From Corynebacterium pacaense (GTDB lineage Bacteria; Actinomycetota; Actinomycetes; Mycobacteriales; Mycobacteriaceae), in contig NZ_LT821239.1 of assembly GCF_900169525.1 (NCBI RefSeq), positions 1,324,708 through 1,388,707 of the forward strand: DNA of 64,000 nucleotides, given 5' to 3'. Positions 56,295 to 64,000 of the stretch are shown piece after piece; the first letter of the stretch is position 1; each line of letters opens with the position of its first letter. A program made the translations under genes and the position numbers. The notes below the pieces were generated by a model. The model searched no databases, had not been told where the DNA came from, and saw only the letters and a list, made by a program, of their open reading frames with translations.

Positions 56295-56299
56295 GGGTG

Positions 56300-56349
56300 T
56301 CCTTCGAAGTCAGGTGAAAATCCGGGGCAGGGGGTTGACTATCGAAGGA
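56300..56349 (-). promoter_or_regulatory. SD-sequestering hairpin upstream of the ABC-F gene
   Basis: On the minus strand TCCTTCGA (56349-56342) pairs with TCGAAGGA (56307-56300), and after a one-base bulge AGTC (56340-56337) pairs with GACT (56311-56308): 12 bp in all, loop about 25 bases. The 3' arm contains the Shine-Dalgarno sequence AAGGA of the ABC-F gene; the 5' arm overlaps the leader ORF at 56339-56353. Confidence 0.7.
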
Positions 56350-56353
56350 TCAT
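56339..56353 (-). CDS. Four-codon leader ORF (M-I-L-R) upstream of the ABC-F gene
   Basis: ATG ATC CTT CGA TAG. The predicted transcription start from the promoter at 56361-56390 falls on the ATG, so it could be translated as a leaderless message. Its last codons form the 5' arm of the hairpin that hides the ABC-F ribosome binding site; a ribosome stalled here would free that site. Too short to prove coding by composition. Confidence 0.45.
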   Translation of the reverse strand: MILR

Positions 56354-56360
56354 GAATTCG

Positions 56361-56390
56361 ATTATGCCCTCCGGAGCCGTGTGGCTGCAA
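56361..56390 (-). promoter_or_regulatory. Promoter of the ABC-F leader transcript
   Basis: On the minus strand TTGCAG (56390-56385), an 18-base spacer and CATAAT (56366-56361); the start of transcription is expected about 56353, the A of the leader ORF. Confidence 0.6.
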
Positions 56391-56424
56391 CTTCGAGCAG
56401 CCGCCGCGGGCGTGAATTCCGCGG

Positions 56425-57459
56425 CTAGCTGAAACTCAGTGAGGAGGTCGAATCCTGGATGACGCGTGTGTCATTGTCGGAGCCACCGTAGATGATGCGG
56501 GTGGTCCAGGAGACCTCGCCGCCGGTGGGCACCGGCCTGCTCAGATCCACGGTCAGGGAACCGGTGGAGGTGGTGTTGGAATTCAGCACCGTCAGCTGGG
56601 CGGGGGCGGCGTCCCGGTTCCCGGCCTGCTCCCCCGCCTGCTCCCCGGTGATGTCGATGGCGCCGAGGGAGGGGCGCTGGGAGATGTCGACATCGAGCTC
56701 CACCTCGCTGCCCCGCAGTGCATTTACGGTGTAGGTCACGGTCTGGAGCAGGGTGGATTCACCGGTGACCCTGCTGTCCACCGTCCAGCTTGCGCCGGTG
56801 CCCACCGGTTCCGCGGGGAAGATGATCGGGAGGGAGGTGTACTTGAGCAGATACTGCTCGAGCATCAACCTGCCGGTGTCCGTGGCGTTGACTGGCGCGG
56901 CGAAACTGACGCTGCTCTGCTGTCCGAGATCGTTGGCGCGGATTCCGAGTTCGAACCCCTCTCCGGAGCGGATGTCCTCTGCCAGATCCACGTCCGTGAA
57001 TGCCGGTTGACCGGACCAGATCCTGATGGCGCGGGTGGCGGAGAGCGATTCGGTCTCGGAGGCCCCGGCCGCAGAGACCGTCGCGGTGAGGGGGAACCGC
57101 ATCGTCGAGACATCCCCGCCGGCGGGTGCGAGCGGATTCGCCTGGGCCGCAGGTGCCACGGTCTGGGAGAATCCATCCGACACCGACAGTGTGACCTCCT
57201 GCTCCTCCGCGGTCTCCCCGTCCGCGGGGAGATCCTCGTAGCTCAGGACCCGTTTCTCCCCCTCGCCGGTGCCGATCACCTGGACCCGGGAGGCGTCGAC
57301 AGCCAACGCGACCGCCTGCTCCACCTCCGCGCTGTTCGAGGATTGTGGCTCCTGCGTCGCGCAGGCGGTGATCGGCAGGATGATGCCGAGTGCCAGGGTG
57401 ACGCCCAGAACACGTCGAAGGTGCGGTTCCTGGCGGTTCCGGTGGGTCTGGTTTCTCAT
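56425..57459 (-). CDS. Putative lipoprotein (DUF6263-like)
   Basis: A 344-residue exported protein. A basic N-terminal region is followed by a hydrophobic core (VLGVTLALGIILPITAC) ending in a lipobox, so the mature form begins at Cys near residue 34. The mature part is a beta-rich domain rich in Thr/Ser without catalytic motifs, resembling the DUF6263 group of surface proteins. The ATG at 57459 has GGAG nine bases upstream; a longer frame to 57504 has no support. It lies upstream of the ABC-F gene, whose promoter starts in the gap between them, and diverges from lspA, whose product would process its signal. Function unknown. Confidence 0.7.
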   Translation of the reverse strand: MRNQTHRNRQEPHLRRVLGVTLALGIILPITACATQEPQSSNSAEVEQAVALAVDASRVQVIGTGEGEKRVLSYEDLPADGETAEEQEVTLSVSDGFSQTVAPAAQANPLAPAGGDVSTMRFPLTATVSAAGASETESLSATRAIRIWSGQPAFTDVDLAEDIRSGEGFELGIRANDLGQQSSVSFAAPVNATDTGRLMLEQYLLKYTSLPIIFPAEPVGTGASWTVDSRVTGESTLLQTVTYTVNALRGSEVELDVDISQRPSLGAIDITGEQAGEQAGNRDAAPAQLTVLNSNTTSTGSLTVDLSRPVPTGGEVSWTTRIIYGGSDNDTRVIQDSTSSLSFS

Positions 57460-57534
57460 ACGCACGTACTCCAACTTATCCCGTGGAATCCCAAGGAGGG
57501 ACACCCAGGTGGAGATTCCGGCGGATCTTAGGGA

Positions 57535-58125
57535 ATGATGGTCAGGGTGAGCTCAAACGACGCAGGGGCCAAAACTCCGACCACCTCCCCCGAGTTGAAG
57601 GGCAGGAGTGCCCGGCGGATAGCGCCGATGATGGCGGTCATCATGGTGGGTATCGCCGCATTGGACCAGCTGGTCAAGCAGATCATGCTCAACTGGCTGG
57701 AACCGGGGGTTCCCTTTCCCGTGATTGGGGATTTCTTCCGTTTCTATCTCCTGTTCAATCCGGGTGCGGCCTTCTCCATGGGCGACAACATGACCTGGTT
57801 GTTCACCACCATCCAACTGGGCTTTTTCCTCGGAATCTGCATCTATGCACCCCGGGTGAGGCACCGCTGGATCGGTGTGGGTCTGGCCTTTGTCGCCGGA
57901 GGTGCCCTGGGTAATGTGCTCGACCGCCTCTTCCGTGATCCCTCCTTCTACGTCGGGCATGTCGTCGACTACATTTCGGTGGGCAGCTTCGCCGTGTTCA
58001 ATATCGCCGATGCCGCCATCAGCTGCGGGGTCGTGATCTTCCTGATCGGCATGTTTCTGGAGGATCGGGAAACCACAGCGGGCGGGGCGGGACAGCGGCC
58101 CGACTCCGGGGGTGGAAAGCGATGA
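57535..58125 (+). CDS. lspA: Lipoprotein signal peptidase (SPase II)
   Basis: A 196-residue membrane aspartic protease with four spans that cleaves prolipoproteins after lipid attachment. The two catalytic Asp residues are in [10 protein letters not shown] and FNIADAAIS, and FNPGAAFS is the conserved loop. The N-terminus has a 30-residue hydrophilic extension and the C-terminus a Gly-rich tail. ATG at 57535 or 57538; a TAGGGA just upstream could serve as -10. It overlaps rluD by four bases. Substrates include the two adjacent lipoproteins. Confidence 0.95.
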   Translation: MMVRVSSNDAGAKTPTTSPELKGRSARRIAPMMAVIMVGIAALDQLVKQIMLNWLEPGVPFPVIGDFFRFYLLFNPGAAFSMGDNMTWLFTTIQLGFFLGICIYAPRVRHRWIGVGLAFVAGGALGNVLDRLFRDPSFYVGHVVDYISVGSFAVFNIADAAISCGVVIFLIGMFLEDRETTAGGAGQRPDSGGGKR

Positions 58126-59051
58126 CGCGACAGAGCAGAACCCTTCCGGTTCCGGAGGGGCTGGCCGGGATGAGGGTTGATGCCGCACTGTCCAAGCTCC
58201 TGGGCATCTCCAGGACGGTGGCCGCGGAGCTGGCGGAGGCCGGCGATGTGACCCTCGACGGCACCGTGGTGCGAAAGAGCGACCGGCTCGTCCCCGATGC
58301 GCTGCTCGAGGTACTGCTTCCCGAACCCGCCCAGCCACTGGTCCCCAGGGAGGAACTGGTGGAGGGCATGGATATCCTCTACGCCGATGAGGATCTCATC
58401 GCCGTGAACAAACCGGTCGGGGTGGCGGCCCATCCGACCGTGGGCTGGGAGGGGCCGACCGTTGTCGGGGGACTGGCAGCGGCCGGTTTCCGGATTTCCA
58501 CCTCCGGTCCACCGGAGCGAAAAGGAATCGTCCAACGCCTTGATGTGGGTACCTCCGGTGTCATGGTCGTGGCGGCGTCCGAACGTGGCTATACCGCGTT
58601 GAAACGGGCGTTCCGCGACCGGACGGTGGACAAGACCTACCATGCCCTGGTCCAGGGGCATCCGGATCCCTCCACCGGAACGATCGAGGCCCCGATCGGC
58701 AGGCATCCCTCGGCGGGATGGCGGTTCGCCGTGACCACCGACGGCAAGCACGCGGTGACCCACTATGAGACCATCGAGGCCTTCCAGGAGGCCAGCCTCG
58801 TCCGGGTCCACCTGGAAACGGGTCGCACGCACCAGATCAGGGTGCACTTTTCCGCACTGCACCACCCGTGCGTGGGGGACCCGATGTACGGTTCCGATCA
58901 GGCGTTGGCGCAACGCCTCGGACTTATCCGCCAGTGGCTGCACGCTGTCAGCCTCGGATTCCATCATCCTGCGGATGGGCACTGGATGGAGATCACCAGC
59001 CCCTATCCGGATGATCTCCAGCACGCTCTGGATGTGCTGCGCGAGCAATGA
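58122..59051 (+). CDS. rluD: 23S rRNA pseudouridine synthase (RluD/RluA family)
   Basis: A 309-residue RluA-family enzyme. An N-terminal S4 RNA-binding domain ([31 protein letters not shown]) precedes the catalytic domain with [17 protein letters not shown] (catalytic Asp in RLD) and the [15 protein letters not shown] motif. The target uridines are probably in helix 69 of 23S rRNA as for RluD, though RluA-family specificities overlap. It overlaps lspA upstream and the next gene downstream by four bases each, so the three form one operon. Confidence 0.93.
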   Translation: MTRQSRTLPVPEGLAGMRVDAALSKLLGISRTVAAELAEAGDVTLDGTVVRKSDRLVPDALLEVLLPEPAQPLVPREELVEGMDILYADEDLIAVNKPVGVAAHPTVGWEGPTVVGGLAAAGFRISTSGPPERKGIVQRLDVGTSGVMVVAASERGYTALKRAFRDRTVDKTYHALVQGHPDPSTGTIEAPIGRHPSAGWRFAVTTDGKHAVTHYETIEAFQEASLVRVHLETGRTHQIRVHFSALHHPCVGDPMYGSDQALAQRLGLIRQWLHAVSLGFHHPADGHWMEITSPYPDDLQHALDVLREQ

Positions 59052-59608
59052 GCCCCCTGAACCTCGACCATGGGCGCAAACTGGTGGCGGCGCTCTGCCT
59101 AGTTGCATTACTTCTTCTGGTGCTGATGCTGTCCACCGACGACCGGGTGGCGAAACCGATGGCGATCAACGGCGATTCCCTCGGACAGGTATCGGGGGAG
59201 ACCCCGGAGCAGTACCGGCAGCGGGCGGCGATGACCCTCGAATCAGCGACGGGACCCGCCTTCGCCCTCGTGACCTTCGAGCAACCCGTCGCGCCGGAGC
59301 TGGCCGCAACCGAACTGGAGCCCCTGGCCCGGGTCAGCGCCATCACGCTCGACGGCTCCACGCCGGTGGAGTTGCCCGAACCCACCGGCACCGAGGGGCG
59401 GCGCGAGGTGTTCGACCGCGCCATCGCGCAGGCGGACAGGAGGATGGACGGACTGGCGCCACAGCATATCGACGCCGCCGTTGTCTATGATTCAGGCGCC
59501 AACCTGCGCGCTGTCGCGCAGCGTGGGGGAGTCTTCGCCGTCGAGGTGCTGCCCACGGACGCCGCGTGGGGGCGCTTCGGTGTCCGACCGGTCACCGTGT
59601 CGCGGTAG
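59048..59608 (+). CDS. Membrane-anchored protein of unknown function
   Basis: A 186-residue protein with one membrane span near the N-terminus (residues 12-30) and an external or periplasmic domain of mixed alpha/beta character, containing [30 protein letters not shown] and [21 protein letters not shown]. It starts within the rluD stop (ATGA), so it is co-expressed with lspA and rluD. A similar gene follows rluD in other corynebacteria as far as I recall, but I know of no function. Its last 17 bases overlap the end of rarD on the other strand. Confidence 0.75.
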   Translation: MSPLNLDHGRKLVAALCLVALLLLVLMLSTDDRVAKPMAINGDSLGQVSGETPEQYRQRAAMTLESATGPAFALVTFEQPVAPELAATELEPLARVSAITLDGSTPVELPEPTGTEGRREVFDRAIAQADRRMDGLAPQHIDAAVVYDSGANLRAVAQRGGVFAVEVLPTDAAWGRFGVRPVTVSR

Positions 59609-60470
59609 CACGTTTCCTGACCGCGGACCCGCGCTGTCCGATGAGATCGGCGAGATAGATCGCCACCGCCACCCAGATGATGATGAAGCCGATCCACCGG
59701 GCGACCTCCAGGTGCTCGCGGACGATGAACACCGCCCACAGCATCTGCATCGTCGGGGTCAGGTACTGCAGCATCCCCACCGTCGACAGCGGAATGGCCT
59801 TCGCCGCCAACCCGAACAGGAGCAGGGGAACGGCGGTGACCAGCCCGGAGCTGATCAGGGCCAGTGAATGCGCGGGCCCCTCCGAGAGGAAGGTGCCCGC
59901 GCCGCTGCCCTCCAGCCAGGTGATGTAGAGCAGCGCCGGGGGCAGAAGCATCAGAGTCTCGGCGGTCAGTGAACCGACCGCGGAGAGCTCCACCTTCTTC
60001 TTGATGGCGCCGTAGATTCCGAAGCTGGCCGCCAGACCGAGTGCCAGCAGGGGTGGCTGGCCACCGAGGAAGGACAGAAACAGCACCGCCACCAGGGCGA
60101 TCAGGACCGCGAGTACCTGCAGGCGGCGTAGCTTCTCCTTGAAGATGACGATTCCCAGCACCACGCTGAGCAGCGGGTTGATGAAATAGCCCAGTGCCGC
60201 CTCGGTGACGTGACCGCTGTTGACGGCGATCACATAGATCAGCCAGTTAAGGGCGATGGCGATGGAGGCGAAAAACACCCGCAACCAGGTCGCTTTATCC
60301 GCGCGCCGCAACTCGCCCCATCCGCGGCGCACACTGAGAACAACGGTCATGATCACCGCGGTCCAGATGATGCGGTGCGCGAGAATCTCCACCGGGCCCG
60401 CGGGGAGCAGGAGGGGGAAGAAGGCGGGAAACAACCCCCAGACGAGGTAGGCGAGGACACCGAAGATCAT
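59592..60470 (-). CDS. rarD: EamA/RarD family transporter
   Basis: A 292-residue drug/metabolite-superfamily membrane protein with ten spans in two EamA halves. It begins [21 protein letters not shown], the RarD signature, and includes [15 protein letters not shown] and [26 protein letters not shown] in the first half and [33 protein letters not shown] in the second. E. coli RarD is linked to chloramphenicol sensitivity, but the substrate is unknown. The ATG at 60470 puts the first span at the N-terminus as in the family; a GTG at 60524 would add 18 residues. It is divergent from dnaE1. Confidence 0.88.
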   Translation of the reverse strand: MIFGVLAYLVWGLFPAFFPLLLPAGPVEILAHRIIWTAVIMTVVLSVRRGWGELRRADKATWLRVFFASIAIALNWLIYVIAVNSGHVTEAALGYFINPLLSVVLGIVIFKEKLRRLQVLAVLIALVAVLFLSFLGGQPPLLALGLAASFGIYGAIKKKVELSAVGSLTAETLMLLPPALLYITWLEGSGAGTFLSEGPAHSLALISSGLVTAVPLLLFGLAAKAIPLSTVGMLQYLTPTMQMLWAVFIVREHLEVARWIGFIIIWVAVAIYLADLIGQRGSAVRKRATATR

Positions 60471-60518
60471 AGAAGGACACCATATACCCGGCGCCCTGAC
60501 CACCCGATCCCGGGTGGA

Positions 60519-60547
60519 TTTCACCCCGTGAACTCCGCGACTACACT
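60519..60547 (+). promoter_or_regulatory. Promoter of dnaE1 (leaderless)
   Basis: TTTCAC (60519-60524), a 17-base spacer and TACACT (60542-60547), followed by seven bases and the ATG at 60555. Confidence 0.6.
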
Positions 60548-60554
60548 GTTCGCC

Positions 60555-63500
60555 ATGGCCAAGAACTCTTCATTCGTTCACCTGCACAATCACACTGAGT
60601 TCTCGATGCTGGACGGCATGGCGAAAATTGACATGCTCGCCGATGAGGTCAGCCGTCAGAAGATGCCGGCCGTGGGGATAACCGACCACGGCAACATGTA
60701 CGGATCCAACCCCTTCTACCGGAAGATGGCCGCAACCGGGGTCAAGCCCATCATCGGTATCGAGGCCTATCTCGCTCCCGAGTCGCGCTTCAACAAAAAG
60801 CGCATCCGGTGGGGCGAGCCGCACCAGAAGTCCGATGATGTCTCCGCCTCAGGAGCCTACCTTCACCAGACGATGCTGGCCGAGAACGCGACCGGTCTGC
60901 GCAATCTCTTCTACCTGTCCTCCATGGCATCCTATGAGGGTCAGCTGGGCAAGTGGCCACGCATGGACGCCGAGATCATCGCTGAGAGGGCCGAGGGCAT
61001 CATCGCCACCACGGGCTGCCCCTCCGGGGATGTGCAGACGCGGCTACGGCTCGGACAGTTCGACGAGGCGCTGGAGGCGGCCGCGATGTGGCAGGACATC
61101 TACGGCCGCGACAACTATTTCCTTGAATTGATGGACCACGGCCTGGACATTGAGAACCGGGTGCGCTCCGAGCTCCTGGAGATCGGTCGGAAACTCGACC
61201 TACCCCCACTGGTGACCAACGACTGTCACTACGTGCTGGAAACGCAGTCCCAGGCGCATGAGGCGATGCTCTGCGTACAGACGGGCAAGACGCTTCACGA
61301 CGAGGACCGCTTCAAGTTCGACGGTTCCGGCTACTACATCAAGTCCGCCGAACAGATGCGCGCACTGTGGGACGATCTTGTTCCCACGGGCTGCGACAAC
61401 ACGCTGTGGATCGCGGAGCGGGTGCAGGATTACGGCGAGGTCTGGGAGGAGCATCCCCACGACCGCATGCCCATCGCCGATGTCCCCGAGGGATACACCC
61501 CCACCTCATGGTTGCACCACGAGGTGATGGTGGGACTCGAGGAACGTTTCGCCGGCCGTCAGATTCCGCAGGACTACATCGACCGCGCCGAGTATGAGAT
61601 CTCGGTGATCGACATGAAGGGCTACCCCTCCTACTTCCTCATCGTGGCGGAGCTGATCAAGCACGCCCGATCCGTGGGGATCCGGGTCGGGCCCGGCCGC
61701 GGCTCGGCCGCAGGAGCCCTCGTCGCCTATGCGCTGACCATCACGAACATCGATCCCATCGAGCACGGACTCCTCTTCGAGCGCTTCCTCAACCCGGAGC
61801 GCCCGTCCGCACCCGATATCGATATCGACTTCGATGACCGCCGCCGCGGCGAGATGATCCGCTATGCGGCCGACCGCTGGGGCGAGGACAAGATCGCCCA
61901 GGTGATCACCTTCGGCACGGTGAAGACGAAGCAGGCGCTGAAGGACTCCGCCAGGGTGCAGTTCGGGCAGCCCGGCTACCAGATAGCCGACCGGATCACC
62001 AAGGTGCTCCCACCGGCGATCATGGCCAAGGACATTCCCCTCTCGGGGATCACCGATCCGGAGCACCCCCGCTTCAACGAGGCCGGTGAGGTGCGGTCCC
62101 TCATCGAGACGGATCCGGATGTCAAACGCATCTATGACACCGCCAGGGGACTGGAGGGGGTGGTGCGCCAGGCGGGTGTCCACGCCTGTGCGGTGATCAT
62201 GTCCTCGGTCCCGCTGCTCGACTGCATCCCGATGTGGAAGCGTGCCGCGGACGGCGCGCTGATCACCGGATGGGATTACCCGGCCTGCGAGGCCATCGGT
62301 CTGTTGAAGATGGACTTCCTCGGGCTGCGAAACCTCACCGTCATCGGTGACGCCATTGACAACATCAAGGCCAACCGCGATGGCGAGGTGGTCGATCTGG
62401 AGAATCTGAGTACCCAGGACCCGGAGACCTACGAGCTCCTGGCGCGCGGCGATACGCTCGGCGTTTTCCAGCTCGATGGTGGTGGCATGCAGGAACTGCT
62501 CAAGAGGATGAAGCCGACCGGCTTCGATGACATCGTCGCCGCGCTGGCCCTCTACCGCCCGGGGCCCATGGGAGTTAACGCCCACTGGGACTATGCGGAC
62601 AGGAAGAACGGCAGGAAGCCGATCACCCCCATCCACCCGGAGCTGGAGGAGCCGCTTCAGGAGATTCTCGGTGACACCTACGGGCTGATCGTCTACCAGG
62701 AGCAGATCATGAGGATCTCGCAGAAGGTGGCCAACTACACGGCGGGTCAGGCCGACGGATTCCGGAAGGCCATGGGCAAGAAAAAGCCCGAGGTGCTGGA
62801 GAAGGAGTTCGTCGCCTTTGAGCAGGGAATGAAGGACAACGGTTTCTCCGCTGGTGCCATTACGGCGCTGTGGGAGACCATCCTGCCCTTCGCCGCCTAC
62901 GCCTTCAATAAATCGCATGCGGCCGGCTACGGGCTGGTCAGCTTCTGGACGGCGTACCTCAAGGCCCATTACACGGCCGAGTACATGGCGGCACTGCTGA
63001 CCTCCGTGGGTGACAACAAGGACAAATCCGCGATCTATCTCTCCGACTGCCGGCACCTTGGTATCAGGGTGCTCTCCCCGGACATCAACGAGTCCGTTTT
63101 GAACTTCCTTCCCGTCGGGACCGATATCCGATACGGACTCGGGGCCATTCGCAATGTCGGGTCCGAGGTGGTGGATTCGATCATCGAGACCAGGGCGGAG
63201 AAGGGACTGTTCAAGAACTTCTCCGACTACCTCGATAAGATCGACACGCTGCCGTGCAACAAGCGCATCACGGAATCCCTGATCAAGGCCGGTGCCTTCG
63301 ATTCCTTGGGCCATCCCCGCAAGGGCCTGATGCTGGTGTACGAGGATGCGGTGGATTCGGTGATCTCCACGAAGAAGGCCGCGGACAAGGGGCAGTTCGA
63401 TCTCTTCGCTGCCCTGGGATCGGAATCCTCCGAGGAGGCGGCGAGCTTCTTCTCCATCAATGTCCCCGATGAGGAATGGGAGCGCAAGCACGAGTTGGCG

Positions 63501-64000
63501 TTGGAGAGGGAGATGCTGGGCCTGTATGTGTCCGGTCACCCCCTCGACGGGTACGAGGGTGCGATCGCGGCACAGGTGGACACCGCACTGACCACCATCG
63601 TCGCCGGTGAGCTAAGCCACGGGGCGGAGGTCACCGTCGGTGGAATCATCTCCGGCGTGGACCGCCGATTCTCAAAGAAGGACGGTTCCCCCTGGGCGAT
63701 TGTCACCCTGGAAGACCACAACGGCGCCTCCGTGGAGCTGCTGGTGTTCAACAAGGTCTATTCAATCGTCGGATCCCTGATCGTCGAGGACAACATCATT
63801 CTCGCCAAGGCACATGTGTCCATCCGCGATGACCGGATGAGCCTGTTCTGCGATGATCTGCGGATACCTGAACTGGGTCCGGGAAACGGTACCGGATTGC
63901 CTCTGCGGCTGAGCATGAGGACCGATCAGTGCACCATGAGCAACATCACGAAGCTCAAACAGGTCCTGGTGGACAACAGGGGAGAGTCCGACGTCTACCT
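60555..64000 (+). CDS. dnaE1: DNA polymerase III alpha subunit DnaE1 (3' truncated)
   Basis: The first 1148 codons of the replicative polymerase subunit; the frame stays open to the last base and the C-terminal end lies beyond the window. The N-terminal PHP domain ([42 protein letters not shown]) supplies proofreading in mycobacterial DnaE1. The polymerase active site is [18 protein letters not shown] near residue 420 with [17 protein letters not shown] before it; [14 protein letters not shown] and the clamp-binding region follow, and the visible end is in the OB fold. A long reverse-strand open frame at 61506-63539 is only its shadow. The gene has its own leaderless-type promoter, divergent from rarD. 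Confidence 0.97.
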   Translation, partial: MAKNSSFVHLHNHTEFSMLDGMAKIDMLADEVSRQKMPAVGITDHGNMYGSNPFYRKMAATGVKPIIGIEAYLAPESRFNKKRIRWGEPHQKSDDVSASGAYLHQTMLAENATGLRNLFYLSSMASYEGQLGKWPRMDAEIIAERAEGIIATTGCPSGDVQTRLRLGQFDEALEAAAMWQDIYGRDNYFLELMDHGLDIENRVRSELLEIGRKLDLPPLVTNDCHYVLETQSQAHEAMLCVQTGKTLHDEDRFKFDGSGYYIKSAEQMRALWDDLVPTGCDNTLWIAERVQDYGEVWEEHPHDRMPIADVPEGYTPTSWLHHEVMVGLEERFAGRQIPQDYIDRAEYEISVIDMKGYPSYFLIVAELIKHARSVGIRVGPGRGSAAGALVAYALTITNIDPIEHGLLFERFLNPERPSAPDIDIDFDDRRRGEMIRYAADRWGEDKIAQVITFGTVKTKQALKDSARVQFGQPGYQIADRITKVLPPAIMAKDIPLSGITDPEHPRFNEAGEVRSLIETDPDVKRIYDTARGLEGVVRQAGVHACAVIMSSVPLLDCIPMWKRAADGALITGWDYPACEAIGLLKMDFLGLRNLTVIGDAIDNIKANRDGEVVDLENLSTQDPETYELLARGDTLGVFQLDGGGMQELLKRMKPTGFDDIVAALALYRPGPMGVNAHWDYADRKNGRKPITPIHPELEEPLQEILGDTYGLIVYQEQIMRISQKVANYTAGQADGFRKAMGKKKPEVLEKEFVAFEQGMKDNGFSAGAITALWETILPFAAYAFNKSHAAGYGLVSFWTAYLKAHYTAEYMAALLTSVGDNKDKSAIYLSDCRHLGIRVLSPDINESVLNFLPVGTDIRYGLGAIRNVGSEVVDSIIETRAEKGLFKNFSDYLDKIDTLPCNKRITESLIKAGAFDSLGHPRKGLMLVYEDAVDSVISTKKAADKGQFDLFAALGSESSEEAASFFSINVPDEEWERKHELALEREMLGLYVSGHPLDGYEGAIAAQVDTALTTIVAGELSHGAEVTVGGIISGVDRRFSKKDGSPWAIVTLEDHNGASVELLVFNKVYSIVGSLIVEDNIILAKAHVSIRDDRMSLFCDDLRIPELGPGNGTGLPLRLSMRTDQCTMSNITKLKQVLVDNRGESDVY

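Noticed and set aside
61506..63539. A 677-codon open frame on the minus strand
   Set aside because: It is the antisense shadow of dnaE1; the plus frame encodes an uninterrupted DNA polymerase III alpha subunit with intact motifs.

Overview
The window is a contiguous piece of a high-GC actinobacterial chromosome, almost certainly a Corynebacterium. The gene order matches, in two collinear blocks, the order known from Mycobacterium tuberculosis and Corynebacterium glutamicum: (a) PlsC acyltransferase, GT87 mannosyltransferase, RNase AS, class II DAHP synthase, GT87 genes, pknL, PknL-substrate HTH protein, mptA, idsA, metF, GNAT, HEPN protein, DUF3040 protein, then the complete division and cell wall (dcw) cluster mraZ to wag31; and (b) ileS, dinB, ansA, lspA, rluD, dnaE1. 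Lipomannan mannosyltransferases of the GT-C fold, a meso-DAP type MurE and a Wag31-type DivIVA all fit Corynebacteriales. No tRNA, rRNA, insertion sequence, prophage or CRISPR array is visible.

Layout. 1-2336: a truncated PlsC acyltransferase, a strong terminator, a membrane acyltransferase-3 protein and a previously easy-to-miss small membrane protein. 2296-14708: envelope glycan block with three GT87 polyprenyl-phosphomannose-dependent transferases (one double length, with a degenerate second half), RNase AS, aroG, the PASTA kinase pknL, its likely substrate, mptA and idsA. 14901-17757: metF, a GNAT enzyme, a HEPN protein and a DUF3040 membrane protein. 18188-39134: the dcw cluster, all on the + strand, with MraZ operator repeats, a structured mraZ-rsmH leader, and peptidoglycan precursor genes (murE, murF, mraY, murD, murG, murC) interleaved with divisome genes (ftsL, ftsI, ftsW, ftsQ, ftsZ, sepF, wag31). 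39156-47762: an accessory segment placed between wag31 and ileS: a HEAT/MerR-HEAT operon, an amino-acid permease, and a pentitol catabolic group (MFS transporter, polyol dehydrogenase, DeoR regulator, xylulokinase). 47824-64000: T-box controlled ileS, dinB, ansA, two lipoprotein genes flanking an ABC-F gene, lspA, rluD, a small membrane-anchored protein, rarD and the first 1148 codons of dnaE1, which runs off the window.

How the genes work together. The first block builds lipomannan/lipoarabinomannan on prenyl-linked sugar donors (idsA supplies prenyl diphosphate, the GT-C enzymes polymerise and branch mannose) beside a Ser/Thr kinase that can sense peptidoglycan through five PASTA domains. 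The dcw cluster makes lipid II and the septal machinery. The accessory segment imports and oxidises a pentitol and phosphorylates the resulting ketopentose.

Regulatory points of most interest: a putative translation attenuator (four-codon leaderless ORF plus a hairpin that buries the Shine-Dalgarno site) in front of the ABC-F gene; a MerR-type promoter with a perfect 17-bp dyad in a 19-bp spacer in front of the HEAT/MerR-HEAT pair; a T-box leader before ileS; and a recurrent arrangement in which a -10 hexamer ends six or seven bases before the start codon, indicating many leaderless transcripts.
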